DNA from: Euwallacea fornicatus | Lineage: Eukaryota > Arthropoda > Insecta > Coleoptera > Curculionidae | NCBI RefSeq assembly: GCF_040115645.1 | Contig: NC_089556.1 | Coordinates: forward strand, 62,001-126,000 | Direction: 5' to 3' | Length of the DNA stretch: 64,000 nt | Part shown: positions 39,928 through 50,816 of the stretch, piece by piece | How the letters are laid out: every line of letters begins with the position of its first letter | How positions within the stretch are numbered: position 1 is the stretch's first letter | The notes under the pieces: model-generated | The model's input: the letters and a program-made list of their open reading frames with translations, nothing else | Databases searched by the model: none | Told to the model about the DNA's origin: nothing | Made by a program: the position numbers and the translations under genes

Positions 39928-42639
39928 ATGAAACCTCTAGCAGCATTATTAGCAGTACTTTTAGTGATACATAGAGTTAATGCTTGGGGAGGACTCTTCA
40001 ATAGATTTTCTCCTGAAATGTTGACCAACATGGGGTACGGAGAACATGGAGGCGGAATGATGGTAAATACCTCATTAAGAGATGCAATTCGCCTCAATCA
40101 AATTTGCCACAACAGTGCCCTCAGTGGTAGTTATTAAAGTTATCAATTATTTGTGATTTTGTTGAATCATTTATATTATTATATGCAAAGAAATTAGTAT
40201 AATATTTTCAGAGAGATGGGGAAGATAATTTTTTGGAAGAGTACGTAAACGAGGGGGATGATGAACCCTGTTATGGGAAGAGGTGCACTGCGAATGAACA
40301 TTGTTGCGCTGGGTCTGTATGTGTCGATGTTGACGGAGGTAAGAATCCTATATATTAACATTTTTCTTTAATGAAATGGAATGATCCAGTTGAGCTTAGG
40401 TATCAGATAAAAGTACCTTTTATCGATTTAATGGTACTGTTGGTGCCTCTCGATGCAACTGCATTTACGCGATAATCTGAAAAACTGTGTAACTGGCGTC
40501 CTCATCGAGAAACCAATAATGTTCAGACTCCCAACTTCACAAATTGGAGGATATTGCGCTGATATTCATTTTCACTCCGCTCGGTAAATAAGACAAACAC
40601 AAATACATACATCTGTTTAATTTACTGCTTTTAGTTCTACGTTTATCCCTTTTAAAGTGGGAATGAGGTAATGCAAACACAAGGTATCAAATAGAATTTA
40701 TTGTCCTTGTTCTAGCTTTAAAAGGCTTCTATTAACCTGCAAAGTTAACTTGAAATGTAGGATTTGAATTGCAAATAAGGAAGGGGAAAACTAAACAAAA
40801 CTCGGTGTATATACATATAACATATATCATAGAGATTTGAAGTTTGCTTTATTGCAAATAACTCGCAATTTTGTATTTTTTCTGTGAGCATGTCTTAAGA
40901 ATGCTGTCGAATATTAATATAAAATTACAATTTAGAGGGAGCCATCTTGTTTATTCTGATCTTCCATGGTTCTCTCACAGCCTCGATTTTTAACTGAAAA
41001 ATCTTGTTACAGTAATTATTTTTGAAGGCAGTTTAGATGGATTTTCCCATGTAAACTATCAACAGTATTGTAAGAAGACCGTTCAATAATAATAAATATA
41101 TTATGCACCAAGGTTGGAAGGCACATAATTATGATCCGATTGTCAAGTTTAAATCCCGAAGCGCGTTATAAGTAGCTCATAACCGCGGTGTACGTGACTC
41201 TTCTAGATTTGAGAAATTTAATTTTCCATGCAAATGTTTAGAACTATTTATGTTATAATCGCATAATTTATCTTGTTACAGTGGTTGGTTCATGCCTCTT
41301 TGCATACGGAAGGCGAGTAGGCGAACTTTGTAGAAGAGATTCTGATTGCGAATCGGGACTAGTATGCGCAGAATCGGATTCAGGTCCTAATGCTCGAGTT
41401 TGCAGGTACAAACTGGATTTTTTTACATATCACTTTCCGAAAAAACAGTTAAAAATTACGTAGTTAAATTTCCACAGATATAAACTTTGGTTTTCTAATT
41501 TTTTAATAGACCACCAGTACATCAGGACAAACAATATTCCGAATCATGCCATATGTCTAGTGAGTGTGATATCTCGAGGGGGTTGTGCTGCCAGCTGCAA
41601 AGACGTCATAGACAGGTACCAAGAAAGGTATGAACAACAATTTTTAATTCTGTATTCTGCTTTTATTCTTTCTATACTAAACCGAAACAATAATAATTCA
41701 CTACAAGACTTTGTTGCATTACATAGTTAAGTTAATTCAACAAAAATAAATGAAAAAATATTAAAATATATGTATTTCTCTAAATAGGAAAGCGGGTACC
41801 TTTAGTTAATAGCCCTAAAATTTCCACACAAACTACAGGATATTTTTATTCGATTTTCTACAGCATTTATCGTTTCGGATGCAGCAAAATGGAATATCTG
41901 AGAGAAAAAGCGTTATAAACCGAGAGAGCCATTCGAAAGAATGTAACAACGACAAGTTTTTGAATATACGTATTTCATTATTTTTAGTACGAAGTATTCT
42001 TGGCCACCTTTCTCTTATATGGCCATCTTTCACATGATTAAGAGAAAATAATTTCATATATTTATAAGCATATAAAATGTAAGAATAAATCCTTTTTAAT
42101 CCATCTTTTATTGAGTCATAATATTTTGAAAGGGCCAATTTACTATAAAGTAGTTATGGTTATAATTTTCTTTATGTGGTAAAATTTCGAAATTAAACCA
42201 CTTTTGGAATGACGTTAAAGATGACTATTAACATCCGGCTGTTGCTCGGTATTTGACAATTTTACGACTGACGTAAGGTTAATGTCCAATTGCACAAGTT
42301 AAGTTTAAACTTTCCTTGATTTAAGTTTTATGTCCCCACTGAAAACACTAAAAACCTTCCTGCCTACAGAGCATCTAAAATGTCCTTGGAACAGTGACAT
42401 GAAAATATGTTTGATATTCTAAATTTATAAATTAAGCAAAATAAAATTTTATTTAATTGAATTCTACTAAATGCAATTAATGATTTTTTTTTAACAATTT
42501 TCAGGTTTGCTCCTACTTCAAGGACCCTTTAGTGTGCATCGGACCAGTCGCAACTGACCAAATCCGAAACACTGTCGAACACACCGCAGGAGAAAAACGA
42601 ATCACTGGACTGGCGTTCAAGAGGCCCATGATGCATTAA
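39928..42639 (+). CDS. ITG: ITG-like neuropeptide precursor (212 aa)
   Basis: Five exons join in phase: 39928-40062, 40212-40338, 41282-41405, 41510-41627 and 42505-42639. The total is 639 nt, or 212 residues plus TAA. Exon 1 encodes a signal peptide (AALLAVLLVIHRVNA) followed by WGGLFNRFSPEML, a strongly conserved start of the mature ITG-like precursor. Exons 2-4 hold a Cys-rich region (CYGKRC, HCCAGSVC, LCRRDSDC, SECDISRGLCC). The last exon ends EKR-ITGLAF-KR-PMMH, so a hexapeptide starting ITG sits between two dibasic KR sites, as for prohormone-convertase release. The donor after the MM codons (GTAAAT at 40063) was chosen because other nearby GTs give the wrong phase. The receptor and function of ITG-like peptides are, to my knowledge, not firmly established. 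Confidence 0.9.
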
Positions 42640-42826
42640 GCGACTAATTAAAAATTTAAAAGAAAACAATAGTTTAGTCAAGAGATAATCTTAAAACGAT
42701 CAACTTCCTTTAATCTACATGTTTATCTAATAATGAAGTCGATATATGTAATTTCTTCTCGGTGTTCAAAGAGCAAACGCCAAAAATGTGTTACAATTTT
42801 TTTTGTCAAATGCGACTCTGGGTAAT

Positions 42827-42832
42827 AATAAA
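42827..42832 (+). terminator. Poly(A) signal of the ITG-like gene
   Basis: AATAAA lies about 188 bases after the TAA stop, and I saw no earlier perfect AATAAA. Use is inferred. Confidence 0.55.
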
Positions 42833-45800
42833 CTGCTGCCAGAGCCGTACTCGGTGTTGATATTGCAACATATTTTGGGGCAAACGAACTTTTTAGTGAG
42901 TATAGGATATTTACATTGATTTATAGCTAACGACACAAGACGAGTTGGCTGTAAGTCGCTTATTATAATTAGGTCAAATATTATCTATATTCTTTAAAAT
43001 TACTAATTACAATAAGAAATCTATGTTTTAAAACCTCTTGTATTATTACGTAAGGATCCATTAATATGGCTGAGGCACTTATACTAAACTTATCTACTAC
43101 TTAGTGATTAATTTAGCTGTAAGATATAGGTACCTACTGGCCTAGGCTTACAGTCACAAAGACATACTTAACATATCTACATATCGTAGTGTTTAGTGAT
43201 AGTGATATTAATGTTTAACATAGGGCAGGTACTCGTATATTTAGATATACATAGAATATTTCTTGAGGCTTAATTATTAAATGTTCAAATTATATGATAA
43301 TATACATATTTTAGTGGGTACCCTGTGAACCAAAAGCCGATGAAGGCATATCACGCAAATCAAAATTTTAAATGTTTTATTTTTAGTTGGAGTATTTTGG
43401 GCACAGGGTATGGCTCGATTTAAAACTTTTACTTGAGGAAATATACCGTCTTACTGTGATGTCAAAAATATGCGCTTACGTAAGGAAAAAGTTGTTACCA
43501 AAGAACATTAAACAATGAAACCCGGCAGAAACCATGTGCTAAACAAACAGCGTACCTATGCCTTTCCTGATATTTGATCTTTCCTATTAAAATAAGTAGA
43601 AATGAGGACATAACTCTAAACATTACCAGTACATACCAACTATTTTGGAATAGTTCTCTGTTGAGGATAGGAGTATTTTCCCATGGGGCGCATGTATAGT
43701 CGGAAACTGACGTCCTTTTTTCAAAAATTAAATACTAAAAAAGGGATATTATAAATTAATACATATCTATGATACATATCATTAATGTTAATTATACTAT
43801 AGCTGTAATCCAATCTATTGATGTTATATTATTGTAAACAGTTATTTGAAATAAATGTCTACAGCAAATAGTATCACAAGGTTTGTTTTGATGGGCCAGA
43901 TTTTCTCCAAAATTATCCACAACGTTGAATATCATAAGGCGAACTGGATTATCCATCGTCGTACGTTATGTCTGCTGGGAATATTACTTGAACAGAACAG
44001 GTGCACTTCAAGATATCCTCCCTGTTTCCCGTTTCACGATAATTATTAAGTAATTCTGGTTACATCTCCTTTTAAGCTGTAAAAATTCTTTGCTCAATTA
44101 CAAAAGTGAAAGCCCCTAATTATGTAACCTCTACTCGGAAAAAAGTTAATTAACTCGTCATTGACAATAAAATTTTGCACTGGGCGTTTATGCATACCTT
44201 GACAGATTTTTATAAGTAAATTTCACCACAAGATAGTTTCTACAAAAACAAGGCTACAACAATAATCTTCAGTTACTGGAGTTATTAACCTCATAAGTGG
44301 AATTTAACGAAATCACATTTAAGAAGCGTTATAGATTTTAGCATCCCATATTCCTTAGTCACGAAAATCTCGGCTTGCCCTATCTAGTATTCTTGGTAGT
44401 AATGATGGTGGGTGAGGTCCATTGGTAGGTGCTCCAATACATAACTGAGACAATAAAAATGGAACGAAGGTTAACGCATTGAACTTCATTTTCTAAATTT
44501 CACATTCATACGTAGCACAGCCCATTATGGCTGTGGCGATACTTTTGTTTATCAAAAGGATTTTCATATTACTATGTTATCGCAAATATTTGAACGCGTT
44601 TTACAACATCGTCAAAAAAGTTCAATGGTTACCCTCGCTATTGGTCTGGATTCGAGCCACTGTATTTTCCATTTTCAATATGACACGCAGCCGATTCACA
44701 TATATTTGTTTACAGTTGCGTGGCGTTCCAAAGGCACCTTCGATAAAACACCAAAATACGCTTCTTTTCATGTTTTTGCAAAGAATCCGTTTAGAAATTG
44801 CTCCACCGTCACATTTAACTTGGCAGAAAAATTTAATTAAACAATTATTTCCATAATTAAAAAGATGTAAAGAATCCTTGGTACTTCCGTACCGATTCCT
44901 TAATCAAATACCTACAGAGTGACGCTAAAACTCTTCGGGTTGTCACATTCTGGGCTGAAATATCAAGGCTGTGAGACCGTGACTTAGTTAATCTAGATCG
45001 CACCTATTTTAGCAATCAGTACCACCCAACAATTAAGGGCGTTGGCGATTTTACTGCACAGGATGAACTTTCCGTTTTATAACTTTCAACAGTGACAACT
45101 GCAATCAACAAGAAAATGTAAATCAGGCATTGTTCCTTGCCGCTTTATTATTTATATGCCAAAAGAGCAAGAGTACAACTTGTACCTTCGAAGCAAGAAC
45201 CTTTCCATGCATTGTACTAATTTTGTAATTGGTTACCGGCACCAAATTCGGTGCATAACTTTAGATGTGATTTATGCAGTTTCACGAAGCATTGAACCGG
45301 CGCAAGCACGTTGCATCACACAGTATATCACGCATTTTACTCATATTCCTTTTTATTGAGTAGCGCACAATTACCATTAAAACTTATCAGAACAGAACAT
45401 TTCTACACTTACATAAATTTAACTAGAATAACAATAATATGTAAATAATATCAGAGAATATGTTTAAAAAAATGTCCTGTGTGACTTAAATGTAATGCTT
45501 AACCTTGAAATAGTTGCTCTGGGCTACGTGAAAGAGTGAATGCTTATCTTTTTCTAACGTATACATATGTACTTTATTAATTGTCTGACTTTTTGTATAC
45601 AACAAAAAACTTTCACTAATTAAGCCGATTTATAAAACAACAACATAACCCGCTTCCCGTCTAAATCTAATATACCCCAGATCAGCTACCTATCCAACGG
45701 GTTTTATCGATTTAAACACGGGGTCTTGACACCAACCTTTACACGTACAATTAGTCTGCGGGTATTATCACAACAGTTACTGAGGTGGGACCGGATATGC

Positions 45801-48224
45801 ATATCAACCCAGACTTATCGAAACGGGCGTAGCGGGAGAATAATGCCCCGGAAATAATACATTCAGCATCAACTTTCACCCTTTACACCTACAATTTTAT
45901 CGCGACGAATTGCGATAAATTTGCACCTACTTGGACGTGGGCCGGAATTCTCTATTCGAAAAAAAAATCAGTATACAACGCTATTAGAGCGAATTCAAAC
46001 ATCCATGGATCCCTAACGAAACGAACACAAACTTTAACATTTAATGTTTTTGATTTTGTGTTTGTAATGATGGAAATCGCGTCGTAATAAATTAGTTCCC
46101 CAACCTTGCACTTTTTCTCAAGATTAACCACTACATCAAGCTTAATTAACAACTGTAGCAAAGTGGGTGAAATTGTACTCTTCAGAGTTAAAAAATCGCT
46201 ACCATAAATTTAACACAATACAAAACCATACAACAAGGTTGGTATTTCCTATAAAAATAAACAAGAACGCACATAATATGAGTTCCACCCTATAAACAAT
46301 TTCCTTTGATTCGCATGCATGGAATTTTTCATGCCTACACGATATGAAGTTTCCGTAATGTTCAAGGTCGAATAACCTACACACCATAAGAAATAATACG
46401 TATTACTTTGAAAGTGGATGTAATTTAGATAGCTGAAAATAGAGTTTTATTTAACTTTGTTAGCGAGAGCAATGCTAATCTTTAGTCAATGCATATTACG
46501 TTACAGGATCGGTATTTGTGCCACTTTTTTCCACACTTAACCTTCAAGAAAACCTACCTAAAACAGGGATAATATGGAAAATCTATTATTGCATATCTTG
46601 ATCTAATTTCGTGATTTTTTTATATTTTTAGAATTAACGCGGAATCAAAATTGTGTTTGGACTGTATGATATAATAATGACTAAGGAGTGTTTAGTAAAT
46701 GAATTGCTGGCTACGATGAATAATGAACTACTATCTCTTATTTTTAATGAAGCGGCTCCAAGATAAATGTACATGTTCATTCGAAAAGGTAATTAATTGT
46801 TGAAAAATTAAATAAGTTTTTAATTGTACGTGTAGGTATCGATACATCACATTATAACGTATACCTTCACACTTTAAACATGTAACTCGGCAGTTCCCTC
46901 ATTTCAGTGGATTTGATAAATGACTAGATTTTTAGGTAAAATAGCATTAAAAAATATTACGATTTTCATCGTATTTCACAAAATTTCGAGATAGCACATA
47001 TGATTATAGTAATCCTGAAGCGTTTCTCACTCATTTATCCAATGAAATGTTATATACCTTTTTATCCTTAAAACCAAGCACCCTATGTTACGCCTATGGA
47101 TCTATTTCCCCTTTACATTGTTCCTATTTAATTTCTCATGAAAACCTAATGGTGATGTTACAGCACAATTAGAGAACTGGTTTATTTAAGAAATGTTATT
47201 CCTTTGTCTGATACGACAAAACCATCAAAATATAGTTAACTTAGACCAAAGGTCTAAGATCTGTTTAAATCACTAACTACCTTAACGATTTGCTCTAGAT
47301 AAATTCATGTTATCAATTATACGCCCATAGTTTCACAGTAGCATAAGTAGTCAAGACCCTTTCTTTCATTCCTAGTCTCATTCAAAGCCATTAAAAAAAG
47401 ACAGACACATTCAAAAAGACATTCATATTCCAGATTCATAGAGATTCCGTTATTTTAGATTCATTCAAATTATTATTACATTATTAAATATTGTTGCTGA
47501 ATCTCTTAAGTTCTAAATACTCGCACTAGTTTTCCCCATTAGAAACACTAGTACAGTAAAAATTTGTTGGTGAGTTGTCTCAATCCTAACAAATCTGCAT
47601 CGTGGTGTCGACCACGTATAAAATACAGCTGGTGTCACAACAGAAATTCTTTGACAAAATCATATTGAGTTTGCTTTCAGGAAAAATTAAGTGAGATATT
47701 TTGACGCAAAACAATTGTGGGTTCTATGAGAAAAAAACGAAATGATATGTAGGGTTGCAAAACCAGACCATAATTTAGTTAACCATCGACGTTTTCTTAA
47801 ATTTATTTATCGGTGTTTTCCATTTTACAATGCCGAATCCATATTTTTAAAGACATTATGATAAAACAATTAGGGTGACGATCCTCTGGGCATCTGGTAC
47901 CCAGATGTCACCAGGCGGGGGTAAGAAACCCAGAAACACAAGTAGTAGTTAAATTAGTTGGTAAAAGAAAGAGGCTGATCAGGGCAGTCCCAAAACCACG
48001 AACTGAGATGAGACAGACTTCAGTCCGCTTGCTCTTCCTTCCTTTGCTCTTCTATTTTAGTTAATAAACGCACACTTATAGCTTTTATTTCTTGAACTGT
48101 GATTCCTTTCGTAGGTATAACCACCACATATCTACTCTAGTATTAGAATTTGATATCCCATTGAATTCCGATACTATAAATACCGTTTTCTACATTGAAA
48201 CAACTACACCTAAATTGAATTGGT
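42833..48224. other. Intergenic region between the ITG-like gene and the odorant receptor
   Basis: About 5.4 kb of AT-rich sequence without a recognisable gene. Two overlapping frames at 44527-44856 look like no known family. A GC-richer block near 45640-45960 contains the near-palindrome ATCGCGACGAATTGCGAT. A short hairpin with 7-bp arms (CATCTGG, loop TAC, CCAGATG) lies at 47891-47907 next to a GC-rich stretch. Confidence 0.55.
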
Positions 48225-48230
48225 TTTATT
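48225..48230 (-). terminator. Poly(A) signal of the odorant receptor
   Basis: AATAAA on the minus strand (TTTATT on plus) lies about 73 bases after the TAG stop at 48303-48305. The distance is typical. Confidence 0.6.
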
Positions 48231-48302
48231 CTTCATCACATTGAACTGAAAATCATGTATCTAGGCTATGATAGTCTATATCCAGTAGTCCAATCCAAAA
48301 TT

Positions 48303-49769
48303 CTATTTGGTCATAATGCTGACATAGGAATACGCAGCCTTGAACACCTGAAATTATTTATCAAACTCATATTATTGTATTTATTGCTATAATCAACTAC
48401 ATACAGTGAGAGCTGAGCGGTTTGTCATGGGAGAAAAAGGGCCTATAGTCAAGACTAAAGGTCTCTGAGTCCTAGCGATGATAACCTGAATGAGCACTAA
48501 GGCTTCTTTATTCATAAGGTACCACCTGCTTTGATATAACGCAGTTCCAATTGCTTCACTCTGTATTTTTATTAATGAAGCCAAATATGTACATCATCGT
48601 TCTACTTACCTGTACTTTAATTTCATTACAAATCCAAGCGATAACAGATATTTGCAGAATTAAAAGCACTAGAAAACATGTAAGCCACAGAAGTTCTGAA
48701 GACTCTATCTGAAGTACCATTTAGATTTATATATAAATGCTAATACATATTTCAAACCTTAATTAGATTCACTGAGACTGTAGCAATATCCATAGAGCTG
48801 AGAAGGTACTCAATCATAAGGATATATTTAGTACTTCCATTCACAAATTTAGTAAAACTGCATTGAAAAAAAAGGAGTTAAAAAGGCCCCATGATGTGTC
48901 CTACTGCTGGTTTCATACTTGATAATGCACTGATGTTCTCTTATGTACTCTTTGAGAATGGCAATTTTCTCCTGCATGTTACTCTCATTGAAGCCTTCTT
49001 CAACATAATCTCTGAGGCGAATCTGCAGAATGTGCAATTGGGCTGACGCATATACCAGCAACGTTATGTAGACCCCGTGGGTCATTATATTACTAGTGCA
49101 GCCACTCCAAGACCATATGGCTTGGGTCAGAAATAGGGTTTTTATAGAATCCAGCTTGTTTAAAGGGATTAGAGTCTGGTACATGAAGTGAGGCTCAATA
49201 GTATCGTTGCCTGTATTCGCTCTGGCCATTTTAAGGATTTTGTGAGCGCCTTAAGTTGATAATTATATTAAATTTTGCGCTGAGAATGTAAGTTTCTTAC
49301 CATATAATTCGAGAAAAGATATTGTGGACAACGTGCACACAGCAATAGAAATCCCATACACCGTGCAAATTGTAATCTTCTGACGATACATAGCGATAAT
49401 ATCTTTATTTCCAGACTCCCACACCAATTTCTCCTTCTCAATTATCTCATTAAACAAATCAGTGATGCTGTATTTGACATAAATAATCATCTTTGTGGCA
49501 ATTTTGATGGCGTTGAACAAAACCCCGACGTTTGCAATGATGATTGGGAGTTCGTAGTGAAAGATAATCAATCGTATAGTCTCGCCCAAGAGCAGTATGA
49601 AAAACATGAGGTAGGCACATCTCATGAAAACACAGTAAAACTTGAATAAAACCTGCTCAATGGGGTTTTTGGAAACTGGTAAAGTCCACGCACCCGCAGC
49701 TATCATGAATAATCTTGACAATTTAATCAGTTGTTGGTTTTTGAAATCAAAGGCGAGTTGTTCGGCCAT
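48303..49769 (-). CDS. Or: Odorant receptor, insect 7-transmembrane OR family (399 aa)
   Basis: Six minus-strand exons join in phase: 49769-49301, 49249-48919, 48857-48758, 48708-48610, 48560-48405 and 48347-48303. The total is 1200 nt, or 399 residues plus TAG, the usual OR length. The start MAEQLAFDF is the first ATG of the long exon. Hydrophobic segments fit the OR fold, for instance YLMFFILLLGETIRLIIF and IVCTL-type stretches. Exon 2 ends and exon 3 begins in the HQCI..F region common in ORs. The C-terminal exons carry SEAIGTALYQSRWY, RTQRPLVLTIGPFSPM and the short last exon VFKAAYSYVSIMTK, the conserved OR C-terminal pattern. Introns are 49-62 bases except the last. ORs form ligand-gated cation channels with Orco in sensory neurons. 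The ligand is unknown. The donor of exon 3 (GTTTGA) is weak but gives the only open continuation. Confidence 0.92.
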
Positions 49770-50736
49770 TTTTAGTTGAGTTTGGGGCGAGAAACTTCGG
49801 TCAAATGAAAAAAAACTTAAAATAGTTTTGTAGTTACTTTGGTGTTTAATACTAATAGCTCAAGGAAAAATTCGGATTTTGTAAAGTAATTTAGTTAATT
49901 ATTCAGGGGACAGAGAGTTTTCTTTTGGAATTTTATACATTCTTAATGTCACCAATGAAAAAACAGGACTAAATAGAAGATTGATTGAAATCAAAAGGTA
50001 TTCGATGGATATTTGGATTTATATCTAAGCTCGTGCAAAATACCCGTGAAAATTAGAAAACCCATTTCCATAATTATTTAAAATATTTCTAATAGGCACT
50101 CAGCTAAACACATTCCCTATGTGTAGGCAAATACAGAGGTTTTGTACTGAGAAGAAGTAAAATAATAGATTTAACGACATATTCTTGAAATTCAAATTGC
50201 AAAACAGAATCGGACACCCTATATATTAGTAAATTCACAACATATAAACATTGAAAAAGCTCGAAAAGGCAAAAACCACTTGAACACAATTATTTTAGCA
50301 TCAAGGAGCTATCGCTTCAAAACAAAACAAGGTTAAAAACTTCTCATTATGGGACCTTCAAAAATTATTATGCAGTTGCTGGCTACTTATGTAATAAAAT
50401 TTCAGTTTTAAAGGCGACCTTTCGCAAATTGATTTTATACCAAGTAAGAGACATTTTCCTATGTTTTCTTGGTCGTTTTTGAGACATAATATTTAAAACA
50501 CCATAATTCACCATATAGAAACAAGTATAAACATACTTACTTCGCCGCATTTGGCCGGTGTCCGGTATATGCCCAAGAACAATAAAAGAAGTGACCGGCG
50601 GAACCTGAACCAACTTTGAGAAGGTTGGCAAGGTACACTGATCCATTTTGGTATGAAACCAGCATAAGAGCCAATTTATTGGCTAAAATTTTTACATGGA
50701 ATTTCGACTAAGTTCAGGGCTAGTCGCAAGAAGCAG
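49770..50736. other. Intergenic region between the odorant receptor and CPCFC gene 1
   Basis: About 970 bases between two divergent genes, so it should hold the receptor promoter (minus) and the CPCFC promoter (plus). Apart from the CPCFC promoter module just downstream, I see no clear element or coding frame. Confidence 0.6.
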
Positions 50737-50758
50737 GGGTGTGGTGCTGGTATAAATA
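50737..50758 (+). promoter_or_regulatory. CPCFC gene 1 promoter module
   Basis: GGGTGTGG (50737-50744) is followed after 6 bases by the TATA box TATAAATA (50751-50758). The ATG is 66 bases after the TATA start. The same arrangement, with identical spacing, occurs before the third CPCFC gene at 63613. Confidence 0.75.
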
Positions 50759-50816
50759 ATAACGAGAATTTTGGATAGGCAGTCATTTGCATCTTGTCAG
50801 CGAAAACCGAAACAAT

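Noticed and set aside
40063..40137. Continuation of ITG-like exon 1 past the MM codons
   Set aside because: The open frame runs on to 40137, but every later donor gives phase 1, while the next Cys-rich exon needs phase 0. GTAAAT at 40063 fits.
44527..44856. 109- and 88-codon overlapping frames
   Set aside because: The two frames overlap, neither resembles a family I know, and no promoter or splice context supports either.
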